Of a stretch of DNA of 64,000 bases, positions 10,027 through 20,912 are shown one piece after another. The stretch's first letter is position 1. Each line of letters opens with the position of its first letter. The position numbers and the translations under genes are program-made. This DNA comes from Lumbricus rubellus (lineage: Eukaryota; Annelida; Clitellata; Crassiclitellata; Lumbricidae), in assembly GCA_945859605.1 (NCBI GenBank), contig OX243822.1, forward strand, positions 3,291,879 through 3,355,878, written 5' to 3'. The notes below the pieces were generated by a model. The model ran no database searches. It had not been told where the DNA came from and saw only the letters and a program-made list of their open reading frames with translations.

Positions 10027-10893
10027 TTAAGGACAATTATATAGGATACGATGAACACATACAGTGTGTGAAAACTAGATATACATATATCGTCAGAAAA
10101 TCACCATTTAAAGGTGTTGAATTTGAAGGTCTCCCAATGTCTCAAATAATTATAATATATTCATTATTTGACATGTAGCCTGTAGGCCTAGGCCTATAAT
10201 TATTCGCTTGATGATAAAAAAATAGGTTGGCAAAGCAAACCGCAGCCTGGTAGGCTACATTGAGACAGACAAAATTTAAAATTACATTTAAATAATAATA
10301 TCAAAGGGAGCAATCAGTTATTGGAATTGAATTGAATCTATGATAGTTAGACTAGACTCATCGATCAGTAGGCCTAACATATTTGAAAAGAACTTTGTTA
10401 AAGTTCCGGTCATCTTTGCTCGGGAATTCAAAATTGTGTATACGGGTCCTGAGACTTGGACGACGGTTGTTATTTGGCGGAAAAAGACCTCGAAAGACGT
10501 GGAACTCGTTCCTGGCCACTGCATGCAGCAGTCGGTTCTCAGCCAAACCGACTCTATACCAATAGTTGCGGCACCTGCATGCAGGGAGGTACCTGATAAC
10601 CCATACGCTGCGTTCTTAGGAGCTGTCTCTCGAGTGTCTGTCGATCAGCGGCTGTAGTAAGGCCCCGCCAGGCTGGAGCGGCGTAGAGCAGTTTATTATT
10701 TTGTAGCCTATGTGACAGCTTAAGATGATGCCATTACAGCGTGGAAATTTTAAGCGGAATCATTACTTTGATTCTGTGTATATTGTAGGTCTAGAATAAT
10801 TATATTGAAACCTTACACCACAAATTGAAAACTAACAAAGGTGGAAAGAGGCACACACCCTCCATACAATTAACCCACCTCTAGGTACTCGGC
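10027..10893. other. Intergenic, no supported gene
   Basis: Contains a short hairpin-module-like match (ACCATTTAAAGGTGTTGAA, near 10101) and scattered AT-rich sequence. An ORF at 10340-10657 (+) lacks recognisable domains and is probably chance. Confidence 0.45.
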
Positions 10894-11186
10894 CACGGGC
10901 GTCCGCAGGAATTTTTCTAGGGGGGCGCAAATTTTTAAATAATTGTCACATGGTCCATAAATTTAATGGGTGACAGTTTGAATTTCCATATTACCACGTG
11001 AGAATCCTATAGCCTACGTTATGCGCCCAAAGAAAGAAATCTAGGTTCAACTTGTAGTACGAATCGATAATCACATTGAAAATCGCGTTGTAACAATCAC
11101 AACCAAATAATCTATAGTGTGCAACTATGCGAAAAATCCAGGGGGGCGCACTTGCGCCCCCTTGCGCCCCGCTGCGGACGCCCATG
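10894..11186. mobile_element. Non-autonomous hAT element (293 bp)
   Basis: Ends CACGGGCGTCCGCAG and CTGCGGACGCCCATG are 15-bp inverted repeats with one difference. They are flanked by a perfect 8-bp duplication TACTCGGC (10886-10893 and 11187-11194). Just inside are inverted G-rich words (GGGGGGCGCA and TGCGCCCCC). No coding capacity. Confidence 0.93.
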
Positions 11187-11194
11187 TACTCGGC

Positions 11195-12304
11195 ACTACG
11201 CATCTGGGCGATTTTCGTATGGTACTCATCAAGAGTCGTCCTCCTAGAAAAAGACACTGTACGTCGACCTTACATTACCTTCAGTAACCTTCTCTTCAAC
11301 GACATTACCGTTATCTTTGAGTCTTTGACCTTCACTGCATGTTTAAGCTACTCGGCATTGTTCCACCAGGCAAGAAGTGTACGTTAGACAACGCTTCGAG
11401 CATACTCGGGTGGGGAAAATTTAAGCACTCTACTAAGTTAATTAAACAATTTAAAACGATTTTTATTTACAAATTTTTACTCTAATTGTTAACGCCGAAC
11501 TTTTATTTGAGTTTGGTAAGAAATTGATGTCAATCGCGTCATTAAATAGTTGCTATCCAACTTCTATTTAGATAACAATTATTTTTCGTCAATCTAGCTC
11601 CAGTTAGGCAAGAACATTTTCATCAATCCAGCTTCGATTTCAGCAGAATGACTGCACTAACCCTAAAACTAACCCTAACCGACACTCACGGCGCCTAACC
11701 TGAGCCCTAACCGACCCTCACGCGCTAAATCCCGCTTCTATTTCGTCAGGAAATATTTTTAATCTAATTTATGAATTTTAAACAGCGAGACGCGTGGCGA
11801 GATACGTAAAACACGTAACTGAAAACAAGAAGTATTTATTATAGGTTGCCATATTGAAATAATTTCGGACTCTAAAGGAGAACATTACCGAATTTATATC
11901 TCTAGGTTCGTGGTTAAGTTTCTTACTTTGACCACACATTACATTTCACACTACTTTTTTTGTTCACGTTACATAGAAATATTCAATTATCGCTCACAGA
12001 ATGCGCACTGTCTTCACGCTCATTGGGCCAGGTGTTCTGTTATGAGTCAGAGGACTTTCAGAAAAAGGAACAACGTTTAGCATTTCGCAAATTTGTATCG
12101 TCACAAAACTTGGCGAAGAGACCATACTAAAAGACGCGGCTGTAGTCGGTCTGCCGTAGTTGTCATTATCATCATTTTGACTTTTAGACATTGGACAACG
12201 GTGACTTTGTTGTTGTTATTATCATTATTGTCATCCAAAAACCGTTTTAGCAAAAAAGAGCAGATTTTTCAACTGCGTAAGTGTTGCTATGCAAGTGTAT
12301 ACTT
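11195..12304. other. Intergenic sequence with a telomere-like repeat fragment
   Basis: No gene seen. Around 11655-11745 there is a CCCTAA-rich stretch (CTAACCCTAACCGACACTCAC and similar). It is the reverse complement of the GTGAGGGTCGGTTAGGG unit tandemly repeated at 25183-25425 and partly present near 58455-58600. Short blocks such as CAATCCAGCTTCGATTTC resemble the interior of the element at 36831-37288. Confidence 0.5.
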
Positions 12305-12807
12305 GAGGGTCCTACCACCGAGAAAGCTGTATGAATCATTAGGCGTAAAAAAAATGTTGTGTTTCCGGTAACAGAGCTAAAAAAATAGGGTCGGTAGGTC
12401 GGAAAATATTTTTATTTTGGTAAAATATTTTTATGCAGTGACTGTCCGAAAAAGTATACCCGCTAGTCTTTTTTGCATGCTGCAACAAAGTACGTGTTCT
12501 AAGCAAGTATAAACTGCCTATTTCGCGACTGTCTGCACCTAAAACTGCTCTAGAAAACAGTCTTATTAATTTCATTTTGTTGACGTCTTTTCTGTTATGT
12601 CAATACAAATGTAAAAAAAAATTATTTTAAAAAAAATTTAAATTTTTTTGGAAAAAAAAATTTTTTTTTATTAAAATTTTTTTTTTTAATAAAATTTTTT
12701 TACAAAAATATTTGGGTCGCGGCCGTAAAAGAGGGTCGGTCGGGTTACCGGAAACACAACATTTTTTTTTTACGCCTTACATCTGCTTTCTCGGTGGTAG
12801 AACCCTC
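12305..12807. mobile_element. Foldback/MITE-like element with long inverted repeats
   Basis: The left arm (about 12305-12374) and right arm (about 12743-12807) are inverted copies. GAGGGTCCTACCACCGAGAA pairs with TTCTCGGTGGTAGAACCCTC, and AGGCGTAAAA...TTCCGGTAAC pairs with GTTACCGGAA...TTTTACGCCT. The arms total about 65-70 bp each, around an AT-rich core of alternating A and T runs. No convincing target duplication is visible outside the arms, so I do not assign a superfamily. The inner 33-bp pair starting AGGCGT may be the true termini. Confidence 0.7.
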
Positions 12808-12887
12808 AACCTGAAATGGTCTTCCTCTGACCCTCCGCTCCTTTTAAGATCTTTCTCTCTCATCTTAAGACTGTTTTATTTCGCCGC

Positions 12888-12965
12888 ACTGAGGTTGGGA
12901 GCACCTCTGAGTAGCCCCCCCTCCCTTGAAGAGGCACTAAATAAATGCATTTAACGAATGAATAA
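12888..12965 (+). repeat. SINE/LINE 3'-tail fragment upstream of GGCT
   Basis: Contains the shared tail GGGAGCACCTCTGAGTAG...TTGAAGAGGCACTAAATAAAT, ending in AATGAATAAATG. The same tail recurs at 13512, 16143, 49147 and 58667 and at the ends of several SINE copies here. Confidence 0.65.
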
Positions 12966-13027
12966 ATGCAATTACATCGTCTTTCTCTGCGTAGTTTTTC
13001 GTGCGAGCGCCATTGAAGAAAGACGAT

Positions 13028-14642
13028 ATGTCGTCATCGTCTCCAGAATCGTTCTTCTACTTTGCATTTGCGAGCAACCTTTTGGAGGAGCGACTTCGCT
13101 TACACAACCCATCCGCTCAGTTCGTTACGATTGCTCGGCTGGAGGAGCACTCGGTCGAGTTCGACTATCGCTCCGGACGGTGGCAGGGGGCGCTCGCGAG
13201 CATAACGAAGTCACCGGGGAACCACGTCTGGGGAGTCATATGGAAGCTGGATGTGAGCAACATACCAGATCTCGACAACCAGGAAGGAGTCAGTGCAGGA
13301 ATTTACGAACCGGTTGAGGTGAGGGGTATGATTGTTTTGTGGGTGTTAACCCTTTAATGCCGGAGGGTATAGGATTTTTCATACCATTTACTACCATCTC
13401 GGCATTAAAGAGTTAAGTACTATTTTTTTTGTCTATTTTTTGTTTGCCTGCACTACTTCCAGTTTGAAAAGGACTTATTGCAGGATAAAATCTTTTTTCT
13501 TTAGTCGTGTCCGGGCTGGGAGCGCCTCTGAGTAGTTTCTTGAAGGGGCGCTGTATAAATTCTAATAATGAGTGAATGAATTCATGAATAACATTTGAAG
13601 ACTTTTGAAAATAAATATTATGTGAAGTTGCCACTGCAGCGGGCAGTGCACTGTGCTGTCCACATAATTATTTAGATAAAAATAATAAGAATATTATTCT
13701 GTATAATAGAACATTGTATTCTGTTGGACTTGCACAGCTTTAATTTAACATTACGTTTTTATCTTAGAGTTAAATTTTTCAGAGTACAGTTACAGAAGTT
13801 ATTAAATTATATTTTTTTAACTTTCTTCATTTTCTGCATGGTCAAATTCAGTCCTTGAGACCCTGAACAATTTGTTGAAGCACACTTAAATTCCAACTCC
13901 AGTCTGGTTAGCAGATTGTACTAAGTGGCCAAGAAGGACAGCTTCAATTGCTTAATTGGAATGTGTCCGAGAGTCAATCAATCAATCAATATTCGTTTAA
14001 TCAACACTTCAGGCAGGCAGAACGCAGCATGTTACATATAACTAACTTTACAAAGGTTTTATGTTATATAAGTTCAGTTTATATATGCAACATAAATAAA
14101 TAGTTTGAGAGTGACTTCTAAAGAGCAGCTCAAGAGGGGGGCCATTCCACACCGCTGGACCAACCACAGAAAAGGCACGGCTTTTCATTCGTGATAGAGG
14201 TACGGGCAAATGGTACTGAGGTTCGAGGTTCAAATCCACCTCGCTGCGTAAGGACCTTGGGCAAGTCTTTCACTCACAATGGCTCAGCGCTTCGGCATGA
14301 AACTCCGATGCAGTGTCTGCTCTGCATTCGGGAGCGCTTCTGAGTAGAGAGAGCTTGAAGGGGCGCTATAACATGTGCACATACAAACTGAGAGTTTTAT
14401 TTTTGTTGCAGGTTGAAGTGCAAACGAAAGACGGTGAGACAGTGCGATGTCGGTCGTACAACCTTCTGAAGCGTGGATACAGAGACAAGCGGCCGTCCCC
14501 ACAATACCTCGACGTGATTCTACGAGGTGCCGTGCAGCACAACCTTCCGGAATATTACGTCGAGAAGTTGAGAGCCATCAAGCATAACGATTACGACGGG
14601 AAGGTGAACGTTGTGGACGAAATATTCGCAACGAAAGAATAG
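13028..14642 (+). CDS. GGCT: Gamma-glutamylcyclotransferase, copy 1 (two exons)
   Basis: Exon 1 is 13028-13318 (97 codons, donor GAG|GTGAGG). Exon 2 is 14412-14642 (76 codons plus TAG, acceptor TTGTTGCAG). The phase-0 junction reads YEPVE|VEVQTKDGE. The 173-aa product resembles human GGCT (188 aa), a cytosolic enzyme that converts gamma-glutamyl amino acids to 5-oxoproline. Visible features are YFAFASNLLEER at 11-22, the GGCT-fold entry motif (human has YGSN, here FASN), HVWGVIWKLD at 66-75, DNQEGV with the expected catalytic Glu at residue 86, CRSY, and PSPQYL in exon 2. The start ATG has a plausible context. The 1.1-kb intron holds a tiny piggyBac-like MITE and SINE fragments. It is paired in tandem with the copy at 23017. 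Confidence 0.9.
13350..13412. mobile_element. Very short piggyBac-like MITE in GGCT intron
   Basis: TTAA flanks both ends (13346-13349 and 13413-13416). The ends are CCCTTTAATGCCGG and, inverted, CTCTTTAATGCCGA. The whole unit is about 71 bp including both TTAAs, so it is almost only terminal repeats. TTAA target duplication is typical of piggyBac. Confidence 0.65.
13512..13575 (+). repeat. SINE 3'-tail fragment
   Basis: GGGAGCGCCTCTGAGTAG...TTGAAGGGGCGCTGTATAAAT ends in AATGAGTGAATGAA, in the GGCT copy 1 intron. Same tail as 12888. Confidence 0.65.
13975..14215 (-). repeat. LINE/SINE-derived repeat in GGCT copy 1 intron
   Basis: Starts with an ATCA repeat and TCGTTTAATCA...GGCAGAACGCAGCATGTTA. 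The same block occurs at 21677-21820, upstream of GGCT copy 2. Near 14130-14215 it contains CGCTGGACCAACCACAGAAA, also found at 51315-51345, so it belongs to the second SINE family (minus orientation). Confidence 0.6.
14213..14392 (+). repeat. SINE family A, head truncated
   Basis: Begins near the B-box-like GGTTCAAATCC, continues through GTAAGGACCTTGGGCAAGTC and GAAACTCCGATGCAGTG, and ends TTGAAGGGGCGCTATAACA plus GTGCACATACAAAC. It lies directly before the GGCT exon 2 acceptor. Confidence 0.8.
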
Positions 14643-14646
14643 CGAC

Positions 14647-14732
14647 TCTGTGGTTTACTACAGTATTTGGTGACGCTGTGGTGTACTACAGTACTTGGTG
14701 ACGCTGTGGTGTACTACAGTACTTGGTGACGT
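14647..14732. repeat. Three-copy tandem repeat after GGCT stop
   Basis: A unit of about 29 bp (GACGCTGTGGTGTACTACAG plus TACTTGGT) is repeated three times in the proximal 3' UTR of GGCT copy 1. The first unit is slightly diverged (GACTCTGTGGTTTACTACAG). Confidence 0.8.
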
Positions 14733-15214
14733 AAAACTAAGTATGTTGCAACGATGGTGTGTTTGTGGTCAACACCAATTTTAAAAGCGGTGTGGCAGAA
14801 GTGGTTTGGGTGAGCATTTGAACTCTGAAGAAGTGTTATTAGAGTAAATACGTGTGTTACCAGGGTTCCCTTGAATGGTAAGCTCTGTGGGAAGTCGAGA
14901 AAATGTTTATTGGCAACTTTTATGGTTTGGTGGTGGTCACTGCCGGTTTTTGGCCCCTTGCTGAAATATATTGCGACACGACTGTGTCAGTTTGACTTGA
15001 TGCAAATTCAGGTGGTGGACTAAATTCGTATGTAGGGGAAATGGGGATGAAGAGGAAAGGGGATGGGGAAAGGTTTGAAGTTATTTGTTTCAAGCGGTGT
15101 GTTGGCGTCGTTTTGCCTTTTGCTGAGAATCATTTTAAATGCAATGTTGATTTTATTTCGACACATTGTTCATCGTTCTCTTTGTGTCATGTAATTTACT
15201 CTGTAATGTAATGT

Positions 15215-15445
15215 ACTGATGTATTAGGTAATTCGTTGATTAATTCCGGAAATTTATATAGCGCCGCTTCAAGAAGCCTACTCAGAGAAAACCATGGCTG
15301 AAGAGAAAGGACTGTAGGATAACGAGCCATGGCTGACTAGAGTTAACCTCTCGAATATTAAATATAATTTATTCATTCTATGGTCTTATATAGTGCCTCT
15401 TCAAGAAACCATCTCAGGAGTGCTCCCAGCCCAGCCACGGCCAAA
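15215..15445. repeat. SINE-tail-like fragments in GGCT 3' flank
   Basis: Minus-orientation tail words are AAATTTATATAGCGCCGCTTC, AGCCTACTCAGAG and CCTCTTCAAGAAACC. The stretch is diverged and broken; no full SINE is present. Confidence 0.5.
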
Positions 15446-15499
15446 GAAAACAGACTCTAAAGTCTGTTTTATGATTACAAGTTTCCAAGAGATGTATCA

Positions 15500-15505
15500 A
15501 ATAAA
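15500..15505 (+). promoter_or_regulatory. Possible polyadenylation signal AATAAA
   Basis: This is the first clear AATAAA after the GGCT copy 1 stop, about 860 bp downstream and beyond repeat-derived sequence. No transcript evidence is available from sequence alone. Confidence 0.25.
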
Positions 15506-15582
15506 GTTTAATGGTGATGATGCAATAAACGCATAATGTGTATAATCTAACATTTGACTCTTTCAGCTGCATGGTTTTTTGT

Positions 15583-15812
15583 AATGTAGGATGAACATTG
15601 TCACTTTGTAATGTAATGTACTACGCAACGTAGTAATGTTAACGTATTCTGCAATCAAAAGACTTTTAAATGTTCCGTGCACAGTAATGCATGATTTTCG
15701 TAATGTAGGATGACCATTGTTCACTTTGTAATGTAATGTACTACGCAACGTATTAATGTTAAGTTAATGTACTCTGCAATCAAACGACTTTTTAAATGTA
15801 TCGTTTTCTGTA
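15583..15812. repeat. Two-copy tandem repeat of about 117 bp
   Basis: TGTAGGATGAACATTGTCAC at 15587 recurs at about 15704. In both copies it is followed by TTTGTAATGTAATGTACTAC, ACGTA and a segment ending TGCAATCAAA.GACTTTT. No coding potential. Confidence 0.75.
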
Positions 15813-16142
15813 ATGCAATGGGGTTCCTAAGTTATAATGTTGTTGCTATGAAGTTTAATGCATAGGGCGTTTTCCAATTATACTAGTCTTTTGTAGTTAG
15901 CTTTTTAGTCAGCAGTAATACTTTACAGCATAATGTTCTGGCTACCTCTTCGCCATTCCCTTCACTCCTCTGCGCAGGGCAGACTTCTTTTCCCCGCGTA
16001 CTTCTACCAGCCAGCGGCGATGTACTTTCTATGTTGCTGGCCCTGTGTTCTGGAATGGACTGCCTCCGTACCTGCTCCTGCTGTCAAGCGTCCCATCTTA
16101 CATATTCTATCACAGTCTTTGAAATTTCCTCTTTAGCCGAGG

Positions 16143-16210
16143 TTGTGTCGGGAGCGCTCCTGAGTAGTAACCTTGAAGTGGCGCTATATAAATTCTTGTG
16201 TTGAATGAAC
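16143..16210 (+). repeat. SINE 3'-tail fragment
   Basis: GTGTCGGGAGCGCTCCTGAG...CTTGAAGTGGCGCTATATAA ends in TTGAATGAACGAAC. Confidence 0.6.
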
Positions 16211-16329
16211 GAACAAAGTATATTTTTATATGTTTATGTGAATCAAGTCTTTGGAAACTGTTTTGATCTGTTCTCTTTGGTGAAATGATCTGCAAAAGCT
16301 TCGCACTTGTGCCTTATTATAGCAGCTTA

Positions 16330-17655
16330 TGCTAGCCATAATTCATTATTCATGGTGCTATTAATTCATTATTCATGATGCTGTTAATTCATTATTCATG
16401 ATGCTGTTAATTCATTATTCATGATGCTGTTAATTCATTATTCATGGTGCTATTAATTCATTGTTCATGATGCTATTAATTCATTATTCATGATGCTATT
16501 AATTCATTATCCATGATGCTATTAATTCATTATTCATGATGCTGTTAATTCATTATTCATGGTGCTATTAATTCATTATTCATGATGCTGTTAATTCGTT
16601 ATTCATGATGCTATTAATTCATTATTCATGATGCTATTAATTCGTTATTCATGGTGCTATTAATTCATTATTCATGGTGCCATTGATTCATTATTCATGG
16701 TGCTATTAATTCATTATTCATGATGCTATTAATTCATTATTCATGATGCTATTAATTCGTTATTCATGATGCTATTAATTCATTATTCATGATGCTGTTA
16801 ATTCATTATTCATGATGCTTTTAATTCATTATTCATGATGCTATTAATTCATTATTCATGGTGCTATTAATTCATTATTCATGGTGCTATTAATTCATTA
16901 TTCATGATGCTATTAATTCATTATTCATGGTGCTATTAATTCATTATTCATGATGCTATTAATTCATTATTCATGATACTAATATTAATTAATTATTCAT
17001 GATGCTGTTAATTCATTATTCATGATGCTGTTAATTAATTATTCATGATGCTATTAATTCATTATTTTTGATGCTATTAATTCATTATTCATGATGCTAT
17101 TAATTCATTATTCATGATGCTATTAATTCATTATTCATGATGCTGTTATTGCATTATTCATGATGCTATTAATTCATTATTCATGATGCTATTAATCCTT
17201 TATTCATGATGCTATTAATCCTTTATTCATGATGCTATTAATTCATTATTCATGATGCTATTAATCCTTTATTCATGATGCTATTAATCCTTTATTCATG
17301 ATGCTATTAATTCATTATTCATGATGCTATTAATTCATTATTCATGATACTAATATTAATTAATTATTCATGATGCTGTTAATTCATTATTCATGATGCT
17401 GTTAATTAATTATTCATGATGCTATTAATTCATTATTTATGATGCTATTAATTCATTATTCATGATGCTATTAATTCATTATTCATGATGCTATTAATTC
17501 ATTATTCATGATGCTGTTATTGCATTATTCATGATGCTATTAATTCATTATTCATGATGCTATTAATCCTTTATTCATGATGCTATTAATCCTTTATTCA
17601 TGATGCTATTAATTCATTATTCATGATGCTATTAATCCTTTATTCATGATGCTTA
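16330..17655. repeat. 23-bp minisatellite with higher-order structure
   Basis: About 57 units of consensus GCTATTAATTCATTATTCAT plus GAT, with few substitutions. A marked variant block (GATACTAATATTAATTAATT) at 16975 recurs at 17346. Neighbouring variants follow in the same order, so a segment of about 371 bp (16 units) was itself duplicated. The array lies between GGCT copy 1 and the SINE at 18045. There are no unique spacers, so it is not CRISPR-like. Confidence 0.95.
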
Positions 17656-17659
17656 CTAC

Positions 17660-18040
17660 TAGTTAATTCGTTTGTAATGAGTTGTCGAACGAGAAATTCT
17701 GCAGAAATGATCCAGTTTGCGTAATTCTGAATGTCTTTTTTTGACCCTTTCGTTGCGTCGTGTGCTGTTTAAGAAATGTTGGACTTTTTCATCTCAAAAG
17801 GTTTCATTCCTTTTCTGTAAAGTTGCAGTAATATTAATTAATATATTCGTTTATTGGTGAGTAAAACCGATAAATACAACGCTATCAGGTACAAAAAGCA
17901 ATTGACCAAATGGAATATTCACCTAAGATTGTCTTTGCCCATAATATCTTTTGAATTTATCGTAGGATGAGTGTAGAAAATTACATAAATGTCATAAAGA
18001 ATGAATAGAGAAATTATAATTATTACCCTATTTTTTTTTA
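17660..18040. other. Intergenic, nothing recognised
   Basis: AT-rich sequence between the minisatellite and the tRNA-derived SINE; no ORF or repeat that I can support. Confidence 0.5.
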
Positions 18041-18044
18041 TTTG

Positions 18045-18340
18045 TGCGACCTGGTGGCGGACCGGTAACGCGTCGGCTCACGGAGCGTGAGGTTGCGGGT
18101 TCGACTCCGGGTAACGACCTTGGGCAAGTTGTTTACGCACACGTGCCTCTGTCACCAAGCAGTATAATTTGGTACCGGCGTAAGCTGGGAAGTAAACAGC
18201 ATGTCCTGCGATACGCTGGCCTCGTGTCCAGGACCTTGGGATTCGTCCATTGCTGGCTCAGGGCCATTGAAAAGGAGATGAGCGCCTCCCTATGTTCCTC
18301 ATGGAACGGGATAGGACTTTACTTTACTTTACTTACTTTT
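18045..18340 (+). repeat. tRNA-derived SINE, family C
   Basis: An A-box-like TGGCGGACCGG (about 18052) and a perfect B box GGTTCGACTCC (about 18098-18108) form a tRNA-like head. It is followed by CGACCTTGGGCAAGTTGTTT, a segment like the post-tRNA part of many SINEs (CORE-SINE/MIR type). The body is about 200 bp and the tail is (ACTTT)n at about 18314-18340. The body differs from SINE family A. Confidence 0.8.
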
Positions 18341-18403
18341 TTTTATTTACTAGGCTGATGAGATGAGATTTTGTCGTCGTTAATAAACATAGGGTGACTT
18401 TAA

Positions 18404-19058
18404 CCCTCGAGTGCCCAAGGGGGGGGGTCCGACCGGACCCCAGGCCTGTTTTTCACGGATAACTTTTTAAAGGCTATGGATGTGCAAAACTGCTTTTAGG
18501 TATTCCTAGACCAACCATTTCTGCATAGAATGGTATATTTTGAGTGAGCATTGTCCTACCCTGTACCCCACAATCACAGCATATACTAAGGGTACCTCAA
18601 GATATACGGCTATTCGTCATGCATGCGTATGGTTACTGATCAATAACTATTATTTCATACCAGGTGGTGCTATTGTGATATAATATATATCATTCGATTG
18701 CAAATTTAGTTGGGATTACGTACAACTAAATATTACAATGATATTCCAATCGCTTCTCAAGATATTAACTTGAACACGGTGGGGTCCGCGCCGGACGTGT
18801 AGGCTTCCTTCGGTGAATAACGCAAGCAAGCATAAAATGTGTATCACGAGATTTTTACACTATTACTTTGCACCAGGTGGTGCTATTGGGCTATAAGATA
18901 CACCAATCGATTGCAAATTCATTTGGGATTACATAGAACCAAATTCTGTTACGATATTCCAATCCCTTCCCAAGAAATTAGCATGAAAACGCTGGGGTCC
19001 GCGCGGACCCCCCCCCTTGGGCCTTCGTGTACCAAAAAATACCTTGGGCACTCAAGTG
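18404..19058. mobile_element. piggyBac-like non-autonomous element (655 bp)
   Basis: TTAA lies at 18400-18403 and 19059-19062. The ends are CCCTCGAGTGCCCAAGG and, inverted, CACTTGAGTGCCCAAGG. Internally there are two diverged copies of a block of about 240 bp (CAGGTGGTGCTATTG..., ATCGATTGCAAATT..., GATATTCCAATC...), each followed by GGGGTCCGCGC-type words. No transposase. Confidence 0.85.
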
Positions 19059-19096
19059 TTAAGTATAAAAAACGTGTGAGATGTAATGTTTATAAG

Positions 19097-19274
19097 CAGT
19101 GCTGACAGTTTTTAAAAAGAAGTCCCTGGACGCTCCTTACCTTTCCAAAATAAGTGCCAGGACGCCCCCTACATTTTCAGGTGTGCAAGCCAAATAAGTG
19201 GCAGGACGGCATAGAGATTTGAAAATAAGTGCCAGGACTCCGTCCATGAGCGTCCTGCCACACTTTAAGCCTTG
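19097..19274. mobile_element. hAT-like MITE related to the element at 30540
   Basis: Starts CAGTGCTGACAG, ends CACACTTTAAGCCTTG, and contains AAATAAGTGCCAGGACGCC and GTGGCAGGACGG words shared with both ends of 30540-32687. The flanks share TATAAG but no exact 8-bp duplication, so one end may have decayed. Confidence 0.65.
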
Positions 19275-20043
19275 TAATTATAAGTTGGTTAAATTGAAAA
19301 GAATGCTCAAGTTGTCTTATTTTTCAGGTTGATTTTGAAACGAATTCTCGAATTCTGTTGTTGTCTAACAAACATCTAGTTTATAGGTAATCGAACATCT
19401 TGAAGTTTACAAAATACCGTACTATTTTTTGTGCTTTTTACAGCGTATGTATTTTATCGGTGTTGTTATGGCATATTTATCTGTTGGCCATATGCTTTGT
19501 GGTGAGCTATTACCATCGCTATTGGCGTTGCAACTTTGATTATTGGAATCCTCACTTAAAAAATTGTTTGCATGTAGAGTTGGCTCAGAGTATATTCAGA
19601 GGATTTTTATTTGAGCCATTTTACTGAGTAACGTTTTTTAAGCCAATCACCTGGTCGTTGAGGTGTTCACCTGTAAATAAAGGCTTTTTGCATAAATAAA
19701 TTTTGTTACAAATCTTATTTTCAACAAGTCGACCGCAATGTGTGGAGTCTTACATTTGGACAAATTAGGTAACTGCGGTTCGCCTGTTCAACACAATCAT
19801 CAATCTGAATCTCCAAATGTGCTTCACCCACAATCTTATTTTTCATGAACCTGTATCTGGATGCGGTGTGACCAGGTCGTAGCCGTGGGGTGATTTGGGG
19901 TGGTTTGAGCCCCCCCCCCCAATTAAAAATATGTGCCATGTTCCCTGCAGTGTTTCCTGCAATGTTTCCTGATGTTCCTCGCCTCTCTTATGCTCCATGT
20001 AATGTTATCTGCTGACTTCTGGTGCCCTCACCATGTTCATATG
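19275..20043. other. Intergenic with diverged repeat
   Basis: No gene. 19640-19770 (AGCCAATC..., AGGCTTTTTGCA, TTTTCAACAAGTCGAC, GTGTGGAGTCT) is a diverged copy of 26110-26290. GTAGCCGTGGGGTGATTTGG near 19880 looks like a hAT MITE end without a partner. Confidence 0.45.
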
Positions 20044-20182
20044 CAGGTTGAGAATTGTTGGGGGGTTTCAACCCCCTAGTCTTTCTTAGAGCCCCATAGT
20101 AAACTCTGTTTTTCACACCCCAATTACAAGTTTATCATAGGCCAACCACACCCCTAGTTATTTTCCAACAATTCTCACACTG
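20044..20182. mobile_element. Short hAT-like MITE (139 bp)
   Basis: Ends CAGGTTGAGAATTGTTGG and CCAACAATTCTCACACTG are inverted repeats. Flanks TTCATATG and TTACTATG match at 6 of 8, consistent with an older hAT insertion. Confidence 0.65.
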
Positions 20183-20204
20183 TTACTATGTTCCATGCTT
20201 CCAA

Positions 20205-20300
20205 CTTGACTATGGTGGGCGAAACTGTTGTGAACGGAACACTTCATATATGGGCCTCATCGTCAGGAAACTGATGGACCAGAAGAAAGAAGAAGAAACT
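20205..20300 (+). repeat. SINE family D fragment with (GAA)n tail
   Basis: GGTGGGCGAAACTGT...GAACACTTCATA...TCTCATCGTC-type sequence ends in CTGATGGACCAGAAGAAAGA. A second copy is at 60705-60832. The end resembles the 3' end of the LINE at 38436-38836. Confidence 0.6.
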
Positions 20301-20912
20301 GATCAATAATCAATGGACAGTGTCACTTAAAAATGCAAACGCTACAGTGAACGATTCAGTAGGCCTACATCGGAAGACGTAGGCGCTGGGCGAATAAATA
20401 GCCTAGAGATTGTTTTCAATGTTCTATGCGCTCTATGACCTAGGATCTAGCTAGCTGTCTTCTATTAGAAATTCAACGAGTCGTACGCACGTGTTGGCCT
20501 AATGTTTAGCGCATAATTTTATGCCGAGACTTCTAGTCATCACGAATTTAATGACCACGCCTTCTTAAACACAGAAACAGCTTGATTATTCTCCTCAGAA
20601 TATACTATGACCTATCTAGTCGTATTGCTGCTTTTTCTCTCTCGCCTAGCTGCCCCCTCTGCCGTCTGCATTGAATTAAAGCTTCTTAAAACCAAATGGG
20701 GGCACGTCCCACGCAATTTTTAATGGGGTCATGGCCGGATTGCCCCCTGGATCCGCATCTGGTCCCATCAGCTTCAGTTGGTGCAATCCGTATAAATAAT
20801 TCAAATAAGGGGTGCGATGCAATCATGCGGACAGAATTTGTTGCTCCGGACGTTCTGCTAGGCTACTGCAGTTTATTTTTGCTCTTTCTCGCAACTGTCG
20901 CAGTTCCTCAGA

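Noticed and set aside
16330..17655. CRISPR-like array
   Set aside because: Contiguous 23-bp units without unique spacers in a eukaryotic genome; it is a minisatellite.
18045..18120. Functional tRNA gene
   Set aside because: A and B boxes are present, but a SINE body and tail follow and I cannot form a good cloverleaf.
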